Of a stretch of DNA of 64,000 nt, positions 25,103 to 33,544 are shown piece by piece. Made by a program: the position numbers and the translations under genes. The DNA lies in NCBI RefSeq assembly GCF_000168975.1, contig NZ_AAUW01000012.1, positions 62,001 to 126,000 on the forward strand, read 5' to 3'. Under the pieces are notes generated by a model, which saw only the letters and a list, made by a program, of their open reading frames with translations, was not told the origin of the DNA and made no database searches. Each line of letters starts with the position of its first letter. Position 1 is the stretch's first letter. This DNA is from Roseibium aggregatum IAM 12614 (GTDB lineage: Bacteria > Pseudomonadota > Alphaproteobacteria > Rhizobiales > Stappiaceae).

Positions 25103-25636
25103 ATGTTGCCACCAGACACCGCCCCCACTTTGCATCTGTTCTGCGGCAAGCCCGCCTCAGGCAAGTCGACCCTGGCAGACCGCTACGCCGAGCGTCCGGG
25201 CAGCATTCTCCTGCGCGAAGACCTCTGGCTGTCCGGTCTCTATGGCGACCAGATGTCCACCCTCGCCGATTTCGTCCGCTGCTCTTCACTGTTGAGAAAA
25301 ACGATAACGCCACATGCCGTGGCGCTGCTTCAAAGTGGCCTGTCCGTCGTGCTGGACTTTCACGCCAATACGAAGGAAAGCCGGCAATGGATGCTGGCCA
25401 TTGCCGAAAAGGCGCAATGCGGCCACCAACTTCATTATTTTGACGTACCGGATGAGGTCTGCAAGGCGAGGCTTCACCAGCGTAATCTTTCCGGCAAGCA
25501 CGAGTTCTCGGTATCCGAAGCCGAGTTCGACCGGATCGCGAGCCATTTTCAGCCGCCTGCGGAAGATGAACCCCTCAATCTGAAGCTCCATACCGCAGGC
25601 GATCAGGCTTCTGGCAAAAATGAAGGCCGCTTTTAG
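25103..25636 (+). CDS. P-loop ATP/GTP-binding kinase-like protein (AAA_33 type)
   Basis: A 177-residue protein with a Walker A motif GKPASGKST (15-23), a downstream DFHAN segment that fits Walker B (VVLDFHAN), and an LHQRN arginine stretch resembling the lid of small-molecule kinases. This matches the AAA_33/zeta-toxin-like kinase group; members phosphorylate diverse small molecules or RNA. No antitoxin gene is adjacent, so a toxin role is not supported. The C-terminus overlaps the converging rluC end by 4 bases. Confidence 0.82.
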   Translation: MLPPDTAPTLHLFCGKPASGKSTLADRYAERPGSILLREDLWLSGLYGDQMSTLADFVRCSSLLRKTITPHAVALLQSGLSVVLDFHANTKESRQWMLAIAEKAQCGHQLHYFDVPDEVCKARLHQRNLSGKHEFSVSEAEFDRIASHFQPPAEDEPLNLKLHTAGDQASGKNEGRF

Positions 25637-26652
25637 CGCTTGTTGAGCGCGTCGTCCGGATCATCCACTTCCGGATCATAATCCGTTGCGTCAAACCCAA
25701 GCAGGTTCCAGGTCTGCTGCATGTGCGGCGGAAGCGGCGCCGATACATCAATCGTGCCGTGACCCGAAGGATGCGGGATAACGATGCGGCGTGCCAGCAG
25801 ATGCAGGCGGTTCTGGATGCCGCCCGGCAGTTCCCAGTTCTCGATGTTGAAATACTTGTCGTCGCCGATGATCGGATGGCCGATATGGGCGGCATGGGCG
25901 CGAAGCTGATGCGTCCGGCCCGTTACCGGCTTCATCGTGACCCAGGAAAGCTTCTGACCGGATTTTTCGAAGACGGAATAGAGCGAGACCGCGTGCTGCG
26001 CCTCGTCTTCGCCCTGGCGGACGACCTGCATGCGCTCTTCGCCATCGTTCCGCGCAAGGAACGTGGAAATGCGGCCCTGGAAGGGCTTGGGAACGCCTGC
26101 AAGGATTGCCCAGTAGATCTTGCGGGTATTGCGATGGCGGAAGGCCTTGGTGAGCTCCTGCGCGGCCTGCCGCGTGCGCGCCACCAGAATGATGCCGGAG
26201 GTCTCACGGTCGAGACGGTGCACCAGACGCGGCTTGTTGCCCTTCCTGTCCGTGTAGGCGTCCAGCATGCCGTCCAGATGGCGCTTCAGGCCTGATCCGC
26301 CCTGAACAGCGAGACCGGCCGGCTTGTTCAGCACCATCACCTGGCTGTCCTCAAACAGCAGCATGTCTTCGATGGCCTTGCGATCATCGGCAATCAGCTT
26401 GGTGGACTTCGGCTTGGCGTTCTTCTTGTCGTCTGCCGGCAGCTCCACCCCGAGCGGCGGGATACGGATCATCTGCCCCTTGGCGATACGGGTATTGGTC
26501 TCGGCGCGCTTGCCATCGACACGGACCTGCCCGGTGCGCAGGAGTTTCTGCAGATGGCCGAAGCCAAGACCCGGGTAATGGGACTTGAACCAACGGTCGA
26601 GGCGCATGCCCGCCTCATCGGCGGTCACTTGTTTCTGTTCAATCGCGGACAT
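25633..26652 (-). CDS. rluC: RluC/RluD-family 23S rRNA pseudouridine synthase
   Basis: A 339-residue RluA-family enzyme: an N-terminal S4 RNA-binding domain (MRLDRWFKSHYPGLGFGHLQ, then VRVDGKRAETNTR), and the catalytic domain with the signature HRLDRETSG holding the nucleophilic aspartate, followed by GRTHQLRAHAAHIGHPIIGD. It isomerises uridines in 23S rRNA; RluC and RluD are difficult to tell apart by motif alone, so the symbol is tentative. The start at 26652 begins the conserved S4 domain; a longer reading to 26886 has no support and overlaps crcB. It follows crcB on the same strand. Confidence 0.9.
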   Translation of the reverse strand: MSAIEQKQVTADEAGMRLDRWFKSHYPGLGFGHLQKLLRTGQVRVDGKRAETNTRIAKGQMIRIPPLGVELPADDKKNAKPKSTKLIADDRKAIEDMLLFEDSQVMVLNKPAGLAVQGGSGLKRHLDGMLDAYTDRKGNKPRLVHRLDRETSGIILVARTRQAAQELTKAFRHRNTRKIYWAILAGVPKPFQGRISTFLARNDGEERMQVVRQGEDEAQHAVSLYSVFEKSGQKLSWVTMKPVTGRTHQLRAHAAHIGHPIIGDDKYFNIENWELPGGIQNRLHLLARRIVIPHPSGHGTIDVSAPLPPHMQQTWNLLGFDATDYDPEVDDPDDALNKR

Positions 26653-26774
26653 GTTTTTCTCAAATTGGGCATCCGGCCTGCCGCCGAGACGCGCATCCAT
26701 CGCCCCTGCATCAAGGCGGGGGGAAATTCGTTCCGCTGCGTATAGGCGGAATCGGCCGGAAAGGGAAGGAATTC

Positions 26775-27158
26775 TTAGGCAGCGACCTGACGCATCAGCA
26801 TCAGACCGGCAAAAACCGCAAGAATGGACAAGACGACAGAGACGACCACGTAAATCAGCGCAAGATGCGTATCGCCACGCTCCCACAAAACGGAGGTGTC
26901 CAGCGAAAACGCGGAGAACGTCGTAAAGCCGCCAAGAAACCCGGTCGCCACGAAGTAGCGCAACGTCTGCAGGTCGGCGGTCTCGTTGCGCACCAGCCAG
27001 CCGATGAAAAGCCCCATGATCAGCGATCCGACAACATTCACCGTCAGGGTACCGACCGGAAAACCGGGACCAAAGAGCCTGAGTGTCACCAGAGACACGA
27101 GGTGCCGTCCCCCCGCGCCCAGACCGCCGCCCAGCATCACCAGAAGAAGATGTTTCAA
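26775..27158 (-). CDS. crcB: CrcB/Fluc fluoride ion channel
   Basis: A 127-residue membrane protein with four hydrophobic helices. The family signature GFLGGFTTFSAFSLDT (with the phenylalanine-lined pore and central sodium site region) is intact, as is the N-terminal GGGLGAGGRHLVS. Fluc channels export toxic fluoride as antiparallel dimers. A single gene suffices for a homodimer. I looked for a fluoride riboswitch upstream and found none. The gene is 122 bases before rluC and probably co-transcribed with it. Confidence 0.94.
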   Translation of the reverse strand: MKHLLLVMLGGGLGAGGRHLVSLVTLRLFGPGFPVGTLTVNVVGSLIMGLFIGWLVRNETADLQTLRYFVATGFLGGFTTFSAFSLDTSVLWERGDTHLALIYVVVSVVLSILAVFAGLMLMRQVAA

Positions 27159-27305
27159 TCCAAAGCCCCGTTACTCATTCTTCCCGGCATGTCATCTAAA
27201 GGCGGGTACCGGTTGTTGCGGCCTCCCCCCGGGACCAGCACAAATGCCTGAATCATATGACCCCGCACTTACACCACTGCGCGTCCGGCGGGACCTGAAA
27301 ACATC

Positions 27306-28094
27306 TTATTCGCCAGGAGCTGCCGGCTTTACGGCCGTTTTCTCACCCATTTGTTCGAACACCTTGACCTGCTCGTCATATTTCGGATCGATGGTGCCGC
27401 AGACACGATCCCAGAACGAGAAGAAATTGGCGAAGTTATAGCGGAACCGCGAGTGATGCTGGTCGTGAAAGGTTACGCAGACCATTGGCGAGGGCATGCG
27501 AGACATGGGCGATGCCCAGAACTCGAACCCGGAGTGGCCGATGGTGCCGTTGAAATGGTCCCAAAGCCTGTGAACGATCAGCACCGGGATCGGGATCGGC
27601 AGAAAGATCACCGCCCACAGGTAATAGCTCTGCATGACAAAGGCATCGACCAGGTCGTCGGAATAGGTGCTCCAGACCGTTGGCGCGACGGAGCGGTGAT
27701 GCTCCGCATGAAAGCGGTACATCGCCTTGGTGTGCATGAACCGGTGGCCCCAGTAGAACCAGGTGTCGAAGGCCAGGATGGAAACGACGAACATCAGGAT
27801 TGCCGACCACCAGGTCAGTTCCAGCGGAGCAACCAGCGTCCAGCCCTTCATCGACAGGAAAATGCCACCGGCAAGACAGCCTGCGGTCACGGTCAACGAA
27901 TAGACGCTGGCCCGGATTTCCTTCCACATGCGCTTTTCACCGCGCCGGTTCTGCTGGATCCGCCGCTCCGGATGACGGTCCTGTATCTTCACCAGCACCC
28001 AGCCCGTGGCAAAATACAGGAACACGTTCACAGCGTAGCAAGCTGCGTAAATCGGCAGGAATTCGAGCAATATCGTCAGCGCCTGATCGAGCAT
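27306..28094 (-). CDS. Fatty acid hydroxylase/sterol desaturase family membrane enzyme (copy 3)
   Basis: A 262-residue integral membrane di-iron oxygenase-like protein with the histidine boxes GHRFMH, HAEHH and HDQHH that bind two irons, plus several membrane helices. It is the last of three tandem paralogues; the other two share SVAPTVWS-type blocks and FFSFWDRxCGTIxPxYD near the C-terminus. Family members hydroxylate or desaturate lipids such as fatty acids, sterols or carotenoids; the substrate here is unknown. It begins about 57 bases after copy 2 and ends with a Pro-rich tail. Confidence 0.88.
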   Translation of the reverse strand: MLDQALTILLEFLPIYAACYAVNVFLYFATGWVLVKIQDRHPERRIQQNRRGEKRMWKEIRASVYSLTVTAGCLAGGIFLSMKGWTLVAPLELTWWSAILMFVVSILAFDTWFYWGHRFMHTKAMYRFHAEHHRSVAPTVWSTYSDDLVDAFVMQSYYLWAVIFLPIPIPVLIVHRLWDHFNGTIGHSGFEFWASPMSRMPSPMVCVTFHDQHHSRFRYNFANFFSFWDRVCGTIDPKYDEQVKVFEQMGEKTAVKPAAPGE

Positions 28095-28150
28095 ATCTCT
28101 TCATATATCCAGTTGGTCGGTTGGCTGACACACGTCAGTACTGTGCGGGC

Positions 28151-28933
28151 TTACCCGGTTGCCTTGACTTTCGTTTCTTCCGAATCCGGAATTTCGCCGG
28201 TCTCTTCCATGGAACGCACCAGCACATCATACTTCGGATGCACCGTTCCGCAGATCCGGTCCCAGAACGAGAAGAAGTTACCGTAATTGTAGTGAAACTG
28301 CGAATGATGCAGATCATGGAACGTCGTGCAAATCAGCGGCGACGGGAATCGCGACGATTTCGAAGCAAAATATTCAAAGCCCGAATGGCCGACCATGCCT
28401 GAAATCTGGTCGAAAAGCCGCAGCGCAAACACACTCAGGGCAGGCACCGGCAGCACGAACCAGACCAGTAAATAGAAGAAATGCTCAATCAGCGTGTCCA
28501 CCGTTGTCGAGCTGTCGTTGCTCCAGACCGTCGGAGCGATCGAGCGGTGATGCGGTACGTGGAACCTGTAGAGCGACGGCCAGTGCAGGACCCGGTGCCC
28601 CCAATAAAACCAGGCATCGAACAAGACGAAGCAGACGGCGAACATCAGCGGGAAAGACCACCAGCTCAGGTCCAGCGGTGCGACCAGCGTCCAGCCCTGG
28701 GTCTGTGCGAAATAACCCGACGACAGCAAGACGGAAGATGTCGCCAGCGCCTTCATGGAGGCCCGGATTTCCTCTGCCTGACGCTTCATGCCGTCGCGGT
28801 GTTTCTGGATCCGCCGATCAGGATGGCGGGAATTGATCGCGATCATGGTGAAGCCGGTCGCGAAATAAACCGACACCATCGCTGCATAGGTCAGCGCCAG
28901 AACGATGAGATAGTCGGCTAGAAGCCCCATCAT
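28151..28933 (-). CDS. Fatty acid hydroxylase/sterol desaturase family membrane enzyme (copy 2)
   Basis: A 260-residue paralogue with histidine boxes GHRVLH, HVPHH and HDLHH and the shared C-terminal NFFSFWDRICGTVHPKYD. The start overlaps the stop codon of copy 1 by 4 bases (ATGA), so the two are translationally coupled. Differences between the copies are spread over the membrane helices rather than the metal-binding boxes, suggesting changed substrate preference rather than decay. Substrate unknown. Confidence 0.88.
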   Translation of the reverse strand: MMGLLADYLIVLALTYAAMVSVYFATGFTMIAINSRHPDRRIQKHRDGMKRQAEEIRASMKALATSSVLLSSGYFAQTQGWTLVAPLDLSWWSFPLMFAVCFVLFDAWFYWGHRVLHWPSLYRFHVPHHRSIAPTVWSNDSSTTVDTLIEHFFYLLVWFVLPVPALSVFALRLFDQISGMVGHSGFEYFASKSSRFPSPLICTTFHDLHHSQFHYNYGNFFSFWDRICGTVHPKYDVLVRSMEETGEIPDSEETKVKATG

Positions 28934-29733
28934 GACTTTTCCTGCTTGCCGGTGCCGGCATAAATCGCCTCAAAGCCCTCTACCCGCTCGTCATATGTCG
29001 GATGGATGGTGCCGCAGAACCGGTCCCAGAATGAAAAGTAGTTGGCGTAATTGTAGACGAAATACTGGTGATGCTGGTCGTGATAGAGCGTGCACAGCAA
29101 GGGCCAGGGCTTGCGTGCGCTCGGGCTCGCGAAATGCTCATAGCCGCAATGGCCAATTGCCGCGGACACCTGATCGAACAGCCGGTGGCCCAGGAATACC
29201 AGCGGAGGAATGGGCACGAAAAACAGCACCAGCGCATAGTAGGAGTGGGCAAACAGCGTATCGACGCTGGAGCCCGCATCGTTGGACCAGACTGTCGGCG
29301 TCACCGTCATGTGGTGCGGTTTGTGGAACCGGTAGAACATCCTGGTGTGCAGGATCCGGTGTCCCCAATAGAACCAGGTATCATGCAGGACCAGGGAGAT
29401 CACGAAGAACAGAGGCACAGACCACCAGGACAAGGCGACAGGATCGAACAGCGTCCAGCCACGCAGCTGGGCATAGAGGCCGATGGAAAGGCAGCAGCTC
29501 GTGATCGAAAGCTGGCGCATGGAGGACTTGATATCGCGCAGGGCGTCATGCGTCGGCTGACGCTTCTGGATCTTGCGGTCCGGATGACGCCGATTCATTG
29601 CCGTCATGATCAGACCGGTCGTGAACAGCACGATCAAGCTGGCGGCATAAAGCACCAGAAAGAAACCCAGAAATACCTCTGGACCGGTTCCAAATCGTTC
29701 GGCAATGAAAGTCATCAAGTCAAAATTCCACAC
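28930..29733 (-). CDS. Fatty acid hydroxylase/sterol desaturase family membrane enzyme (copy 1)
   Basis: A 267-residue paralogue, first of the three in transcription order, with histidine boxes GHRILH, HKPHH and HDQHH, and the same C-terminal YFSFWDRFCGTIHPTYD block. The GTG start at 29733 has an AGGGA site 6 bases upstream; an ATG six codons later is possible. All iron ligands look intact. It is 84 bases after the patatin gene on the same strand, so the four genes may form one transcript for lipid turnover and modification (inference). Confidence 0.88.
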   Translation of the reverse strand: MWNFDLMTFIAERFGTGPEVFLGFFLVLYAASLIVLFTTGLIMTAMNRRHPDRKIQKRQPTHDALRDIKSSMRQLSITSCCLSIGLYAQLRGWTLFDPVALSWWSVPLFFVISLVLHDTWFYWGHRILHTRMFYRFHKPHHMTVTPTVWSNDAGSSVDTLFAHSYYALVLFFVPIPPLVFLGHRLFDQVSAAIGHCGYEHFASPSARKPWPLLCTLYHDQHHQYFVYNYANYFSFWDRFCGTIHPTYDERVEGFEAIYAGTGKQEKS

Positions 29734-29817
29734 GCAATTCCCTGGCCACTTTTGTGCGTAGCGAAAGAGCAGACCTCACGTCAAGGAATGACTTGCCAAA
29801 TAATGACCGTCAGCCGG

Positions 29818-32208
29818 TCAAACCCTTGCCGCCACATGGGCGAAGTCGGGATAGATCGACCGGATCAAGTTATCGATCCGCTCTATTTCCTCAGGTATTT
29901 CAGAAAGTTTGCCGCGCTCTTCTTCCAGAACCGCCAGAAAGATCCGCGCTCGCGCCTGATTGACCTGCATCTGCGGCAAAGTGCCCTCGCCCGCCGCCGA
30001 CAGCACGATGCTGACCAGCCTGTCGGCAGCATTGAGGCGGCCCCACAGATAGTCATGTTCCCGCCAACCCCGGTTGAAGAAGGCCCCAAAGGTATTCAGA
30101 GACTTGCCCTTGAGGTCGAACCCCTCCGTGTAAAGGCTGGCAGCGTCCGTTGGGCTGATCCGGTCGACCAGGATTTCCGTCACCTCGGAAAAGTCGTTCC
30201 GCTGCACACCGGAAAGGTTATCAGATCGAAAAACCCGAACCCGATATAGGTACCCATCAGGAGATATGGCGGCTTTTGTCGAGGAGATTGCGGGCCCTGT
30301 CGGCAAAAGCTCGTCGTGCAACCGGTCCAGGTCGGCAAGCCCCATCATTTGCGTCAGCGATGTCAGCATGGGCTGGACATGTTCGGCAGCTTCCGGACTG
30401 TCGGCCTCGACCGCACGCACGAAAGCCTCGGCCTGGTCCCTGCTGCGGCCACCGAAGAACCGGTCATTCCAGCGCCACCCCAGGTGGTCGATCTGCTCGT
30501 AGAGCATTCCCTTCATCTGATCGAGCGCCTCGAAATCGGGTGGCGGCAGACCAGAGCTGGAACGGTAGTGATAAAACCCGTTGAGTTTGCGGACCGCAAA
30601 GCGCAGTCGGCGTATCCGGTAATCGACATCAAGTCCGCGCAGCAAGGCAATCACGTGAGGATCGGAGCGGCCCAGAGCATCCTTGCTCTCGGCTGTCAAA
30701 CGGCCGGTGTGACGAAAGATGAGCCCTAAAATTGCCTCTTCATGGTCCCGCGCGCACTCCAGTCCGCTGAGCCGCGCCGTCAGACCGGCCAGCCGCTCAG
30801 CCAGGGAATGCAGCTTCAGGGACTGATAGTTGAGAAAGGCGAACCCAGCCTGTTCGAAGGCGGCGACGGTTGCCTGCTTCCGGCAGTTTGACAGAATGTC
30901 CGGCGTTACGCGCCGCCGCCTGGGCAGGATGCGGGACACCGCCTTTTCGACCATCGGAACCGCGTCATCGATCAGTTGCGACAGCCAGCGGCTGCGCCGG
31001 TTGTTCTGTTCGAGCTCTTTCAGATCGTCGCCGATGGGCTCATTACGCGGAATATGGGCGAGCGAAGCCAGGATCACCCGGAAGAACCCGGGTAGTTCCG
31101 AAATGGTACTGTCCGTTTCCACCGGAACAACGGGAGAAGGATCCACGTAGATCAGCCGCCGGGCGACTTCACGCACCGCCGGCCGATCCTGAATAACGTT
31201 GATCACGGGCGCAAACGGCTTGTTCATCACAACGCTGCCGTCGACAAAACAATGCTGACCGGCCGTCTCGGCGGTCAGATTGAGCCCTCTTGCGAGAAAC
31301 GGATCGCGGTTGGCCCACGTCATGTCGTGGTCTGCCAGCACCCGCTCCATTTCTGCAACCGTCGCAGGCGGAAACGCTCCCGGAAAGGAGGAGGTCGCGC
31401 GGGCCGCGAAAACAATCTCGGGAATGCTGTTGGCGTCGAACTGGCTCTCGATATGTCCGGGCATCCTGTGAGCTGCGTGGAAGTTCAGGATCCGCCGATG
31501 ATCCCACTCCTCGACATAGTCCGGATCATCGAGATGAATGCGCCGCTTGATGCCGTTGTAATCGGTGATGGTGACAAACAGATCCAGCGTCTGCCCGCGC
31601 GGGATGAGGCTGCGGCCCGGCACCGCCCCATCCTCCATCTTCTTGCAGGCATCCAGCATCCAGCTAATGAAACGTTCGCCTGAAAAAGGCGGTGTGAACC
31701 ATCGCGCCTGCATGAAGATCCGCAGCTTTTCGCGCGTTTCCGCGCTTTCGATCTGCTTCATCAACCGGGTGGATATAAGCTGGTCCAAAACGGGTGAAAT
31801 GGAAATCTTCAGATAGCGGGACAGGCCCACCTGCGGCCGGGCCAGGCGCGTGACGTCGGCATTTTCCAGCCACATCTCGCTGTGGCTGTCGAGCGGCAGA
31901 TCGTGGGTGATGGCCCGCGCCAGCATGATGCCGTTGACGCCGCCAGCAGACGCCCCTGCAATTGCATCAACCACCACGCGGATATCGGCAACGGACGACA
32001 ACAGATCGAGCAGATCCTTGTAGGCGCTTTGAACCGGAGGCAGTTCCTGATCCAGCGCGTCCTGTGTCGACCCATTCGATTTACGGTCGAGGCGGCAGCT
32101 TGACGCCCGTACGAGATTGAGGATCTCCCGGCTGACACCATGCATATAGATGGCAAGCGAAACGCCGCCATAAAACACCAGCGCCAATCTGAGTTCGATT
32201 TCCTTCAT
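29818..32208 (-). CDS. Patatin-like phospholipase with DUF3376 domain
   Basis: A 796-residue patatin-family lipid acyl hydrolase. The N-terminal patatin domain has the oxyanion region YGGVSLAIYMHGV, the nucleophile Ser87 in AGASAGG, and the dyad Asp323 in FVDGSVVMN. The rest, about 450 residues, corresponds to the DUF3376 extension of this large bacterial subfamily. No signal peptide or lipobox was seen, so it is probably cytoplasmic or peripherally membrane-bound. It lies just upstream of the three hydroxylase genes and is divergent from the nucleotide cyclase gene. Confidence 0.9.
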   Translation of the reverse strand: MKEIELRLALVFYGGVSLAIYMHGVSREILNLVRASSCRLDRKSNGSTQDALDQELPPVQSAYKDLLDLLSSVADIRVVVDAIAGASAGGVNGIMLARAITHDLPLDSHSEMWLENADVTRLARPQVGLSRYLKISISPVLDQLISTRLMKQIESAETREKLRIFMQARWFTPPFSGERFISWMLDACKKMEDGAVPGRSLIPRGQTLDLFVTITDYNGIKRRIHLDDPDYVEEWDHRRILNFHAAHRMPGHIESQFDANSIPEIVFAARATSSFPGAFPPATVAEMERVLADHDMTWANRDPFLARGLNLTAETAGQHCFVDGSVVMNKPFAPVINVIQDRPAVREVARRLIYVDPSPVVPVETDSTISELPGFFRVILASLAHIPRNEPIGDDLKELEQNNRRSRWLSQLIDDAVPMVEKAVSRILPRRRRVTPDILSNCRKQATVAAFEQAGFAFLNYQSLKLHSLAERLAGLTARLSGLECARDHEEAILGLIFRHTGRLTAESKDALGRSDPHVIALLRGLDVDYRIRRLRFAVRKLNGFYHYRSSSGLPPPDFEALDQMKGMLYEQIDHLGWRWNDRFFGGRSRDQAEAFVRAVEADSPEAAEHVQPMLTSLTQMMGLADLDRLHDELLPTGPAISSTKAAISPDGYLYRVRVFRSDNLSGVQRNDFSEVTEILVDRISPTDAASLYTEGFDLKGKSLNTFGAFFNRGWREHDYLWGRLNAADRLVSIVLSAAGEGTLPQMQVNQARARIFLAVLEEERGKLSEIPEEIERIDNLIRSIYPDFAHVAARV

Positions 32209-32511
32209 GAGGTCACCGCGGGGATCATCTGAAAAAGACCTAGCAGAAAAGAATGGCTACATCCTTTATGCGGCCGTGCTTTCCATACGCCAATCAAGAC
32301 ATGGCGAAACTATGCTCCGGCCCGATCACTTCTGTGCAAACATAATTTGACACGCAAGCCTCCCGGGAAGCTTGCGCTGTGCAACCGGCAACACTTTTCC
32401 CCTGCCCGCCCTTTATATTCCGCTAAGATAGTCCACGGATCCGAGTGTGATTCTCAAAAGATCAGCGCTATAAACCTGTCAATCTGACCCGATCTTTCGA
32501 CGCGGAATAAA
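32209..32511. other. Intergenic region between divergent patatin and cyclase genes
   Basis: The 303 bases hold no gene. A TTGACA at 32347-32352 could be a -35 element but has no good partner. An inverted repeat CGCAAGC/GCTTGCG spans 32353-32376. A TATAAA near 32470 on the plus strand, about 40 bases before the cyclase start, is a possible -10. Confidence 0.4.
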
Positions 32512-33519
32512 ATGGCCAAGAGTGTAGATAAAACTGCCCAAAACTCCGATGATTCCGGGCAAGCCGACAAGACAGCCTCCCTGCAATCCCTGCAGGAAGA
32601 AAACGACTATCTGCGCTCCGAACTGGAAGATCTTCGATTGCTCTATGAGGCCACCATCGAGCATGGCGAAGCGGTCGAGGACCAGCTCGCGGACCAGTCC
32701 AACAAGCTTGAAGCTCTGTCCCGTCAGCTCGCCAAATACCTGTCTCCACAGGTATACCAGTCGATTTTCGATGGACGTCAGGAAGTCAAGATTGCGTCCA
32801 CGCGCAAAAAGCTGACGGTTTTCTTCTCCGATATTGCCGATTTCACCGAAACGGCGGACCGGCTTGAGTCGGAAGAACTCACGGCAATCCTGAACCAGTA
32901 TCTGACGGAGATGTCGAATATCGCCCTGCGCTACGGGGCAACCATCGACAAATACGTCGGCGACGCCATCCTGATCTTTTTCGGCGATCCGGAAACACGC
33001 GGCGTCACCGAGGATGCGCTTGCCTGTGTGCGCATGGCCATCGACATGCAGGAGCGGATGAAGGCTCTGCAGGGCGCCTGGCAGGAGGCCGGCATTTCCA
33101 AACCCATGAAGTGCCGAATGGGCATCCACACGGACTATTGCACCGTGGGCAACTTCGGCAGCGAAGACCGGCTGGACTACACCATCATCGGCCGCGGTGT
33201 GAACACGGCGTCCCGACTGGAAAGCCTTGCCACGCCAGGCTCGATCCTGATCTCCTTCGAAACCTATTCCCAGGTGAAGGATCAGATCAAATGTGCGGAA
33301 AACGGCGAAGTAAACGTCAAGGGCATCGCCTATCCGGTCACCACCTACGAAGTGATCGGCCTGAAGGAACCCGCGCACATCAAGGGTGAGCTGGAGCTGG
33401 ATCAGGTGTCACGCCAGTTGGAGAAGATTTCCGACACGATGGCGCCGGAAGACCGGGAAAAACTGATTGCCGCCTTGAAGAGCGCGCTCGACCGCCTGAC
33501 ATCCATCGAAACCGCCTGA
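32512..33519 (+). CDS. Class III adenylate/guanylate cyclase, soluble, coiled-coil N-terminus
   Basis: A 335-residue cytoplasmic cyclase. Residues about 20-75 form a charged coiled coil, followed by the class III catalytic domain (about 98-270): metal-binding Asp107 (FFSDIADFT) and Asp151 (VGDAILIFFG), a purine-recognition lysine at 147 (IDKYVG), and the transition-state pair Asn231 and Arg235 (GVNTASRLES). The catalytic set is complete, so it should make cAMP (adenine-type Lys present; the partner aspartate lies in LDYTIIG). No sensor domain is seen beyond the coiled coil. Convergent with rarA, 25 bases between them. Confidence 0.9.
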   Translation: MAKSVDKTAQNSDDSGQADKTASLQSLQEENDYLRSELEDLRLLYEATIEHGEAVEDQLADQSNKLEALSRQLAKYLSPQVYQSIFDGRQEVKIASTRKKLTVFFSDIADFTETADRLESEELTAILNQYLTEMSNIALRYGATIDKYVGDAILIFFGDPETRGVTEDALACVRMAIDMQERMKALQGAWQEAGISKPMKCRMGIHTDYCTVGNFGSEDRLDYTIIGRGVNTASRLESLATPGSILISFETYSQVKDQIKCAENGEVNVKGIAYPVTTYEVIGLKEPAHIKGELELDQVSRQLEKISDTMAPEDREKLIAALKSALDRLTSIETA

Positions 33520-33544
33520 GGCTTCGCTCTCCCGGCCGGCAGCC

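Noticed and set aside
25103-25636. Zeta-type toxin of a toxin-antitoxin pair
   Set aside because: The fold is kinase-like, but no small antitoxin gene precedes or follows it; the upstream gene is a membrane protein.
27159-27305. Fluoride riboswitch upstream of crcB
   Set aside because: The conserved crcB-motif blocks could not be found; GGGGGGAGG and ACCCGCC segments near 27200-27230 do not make the required pseudoknot pattern.
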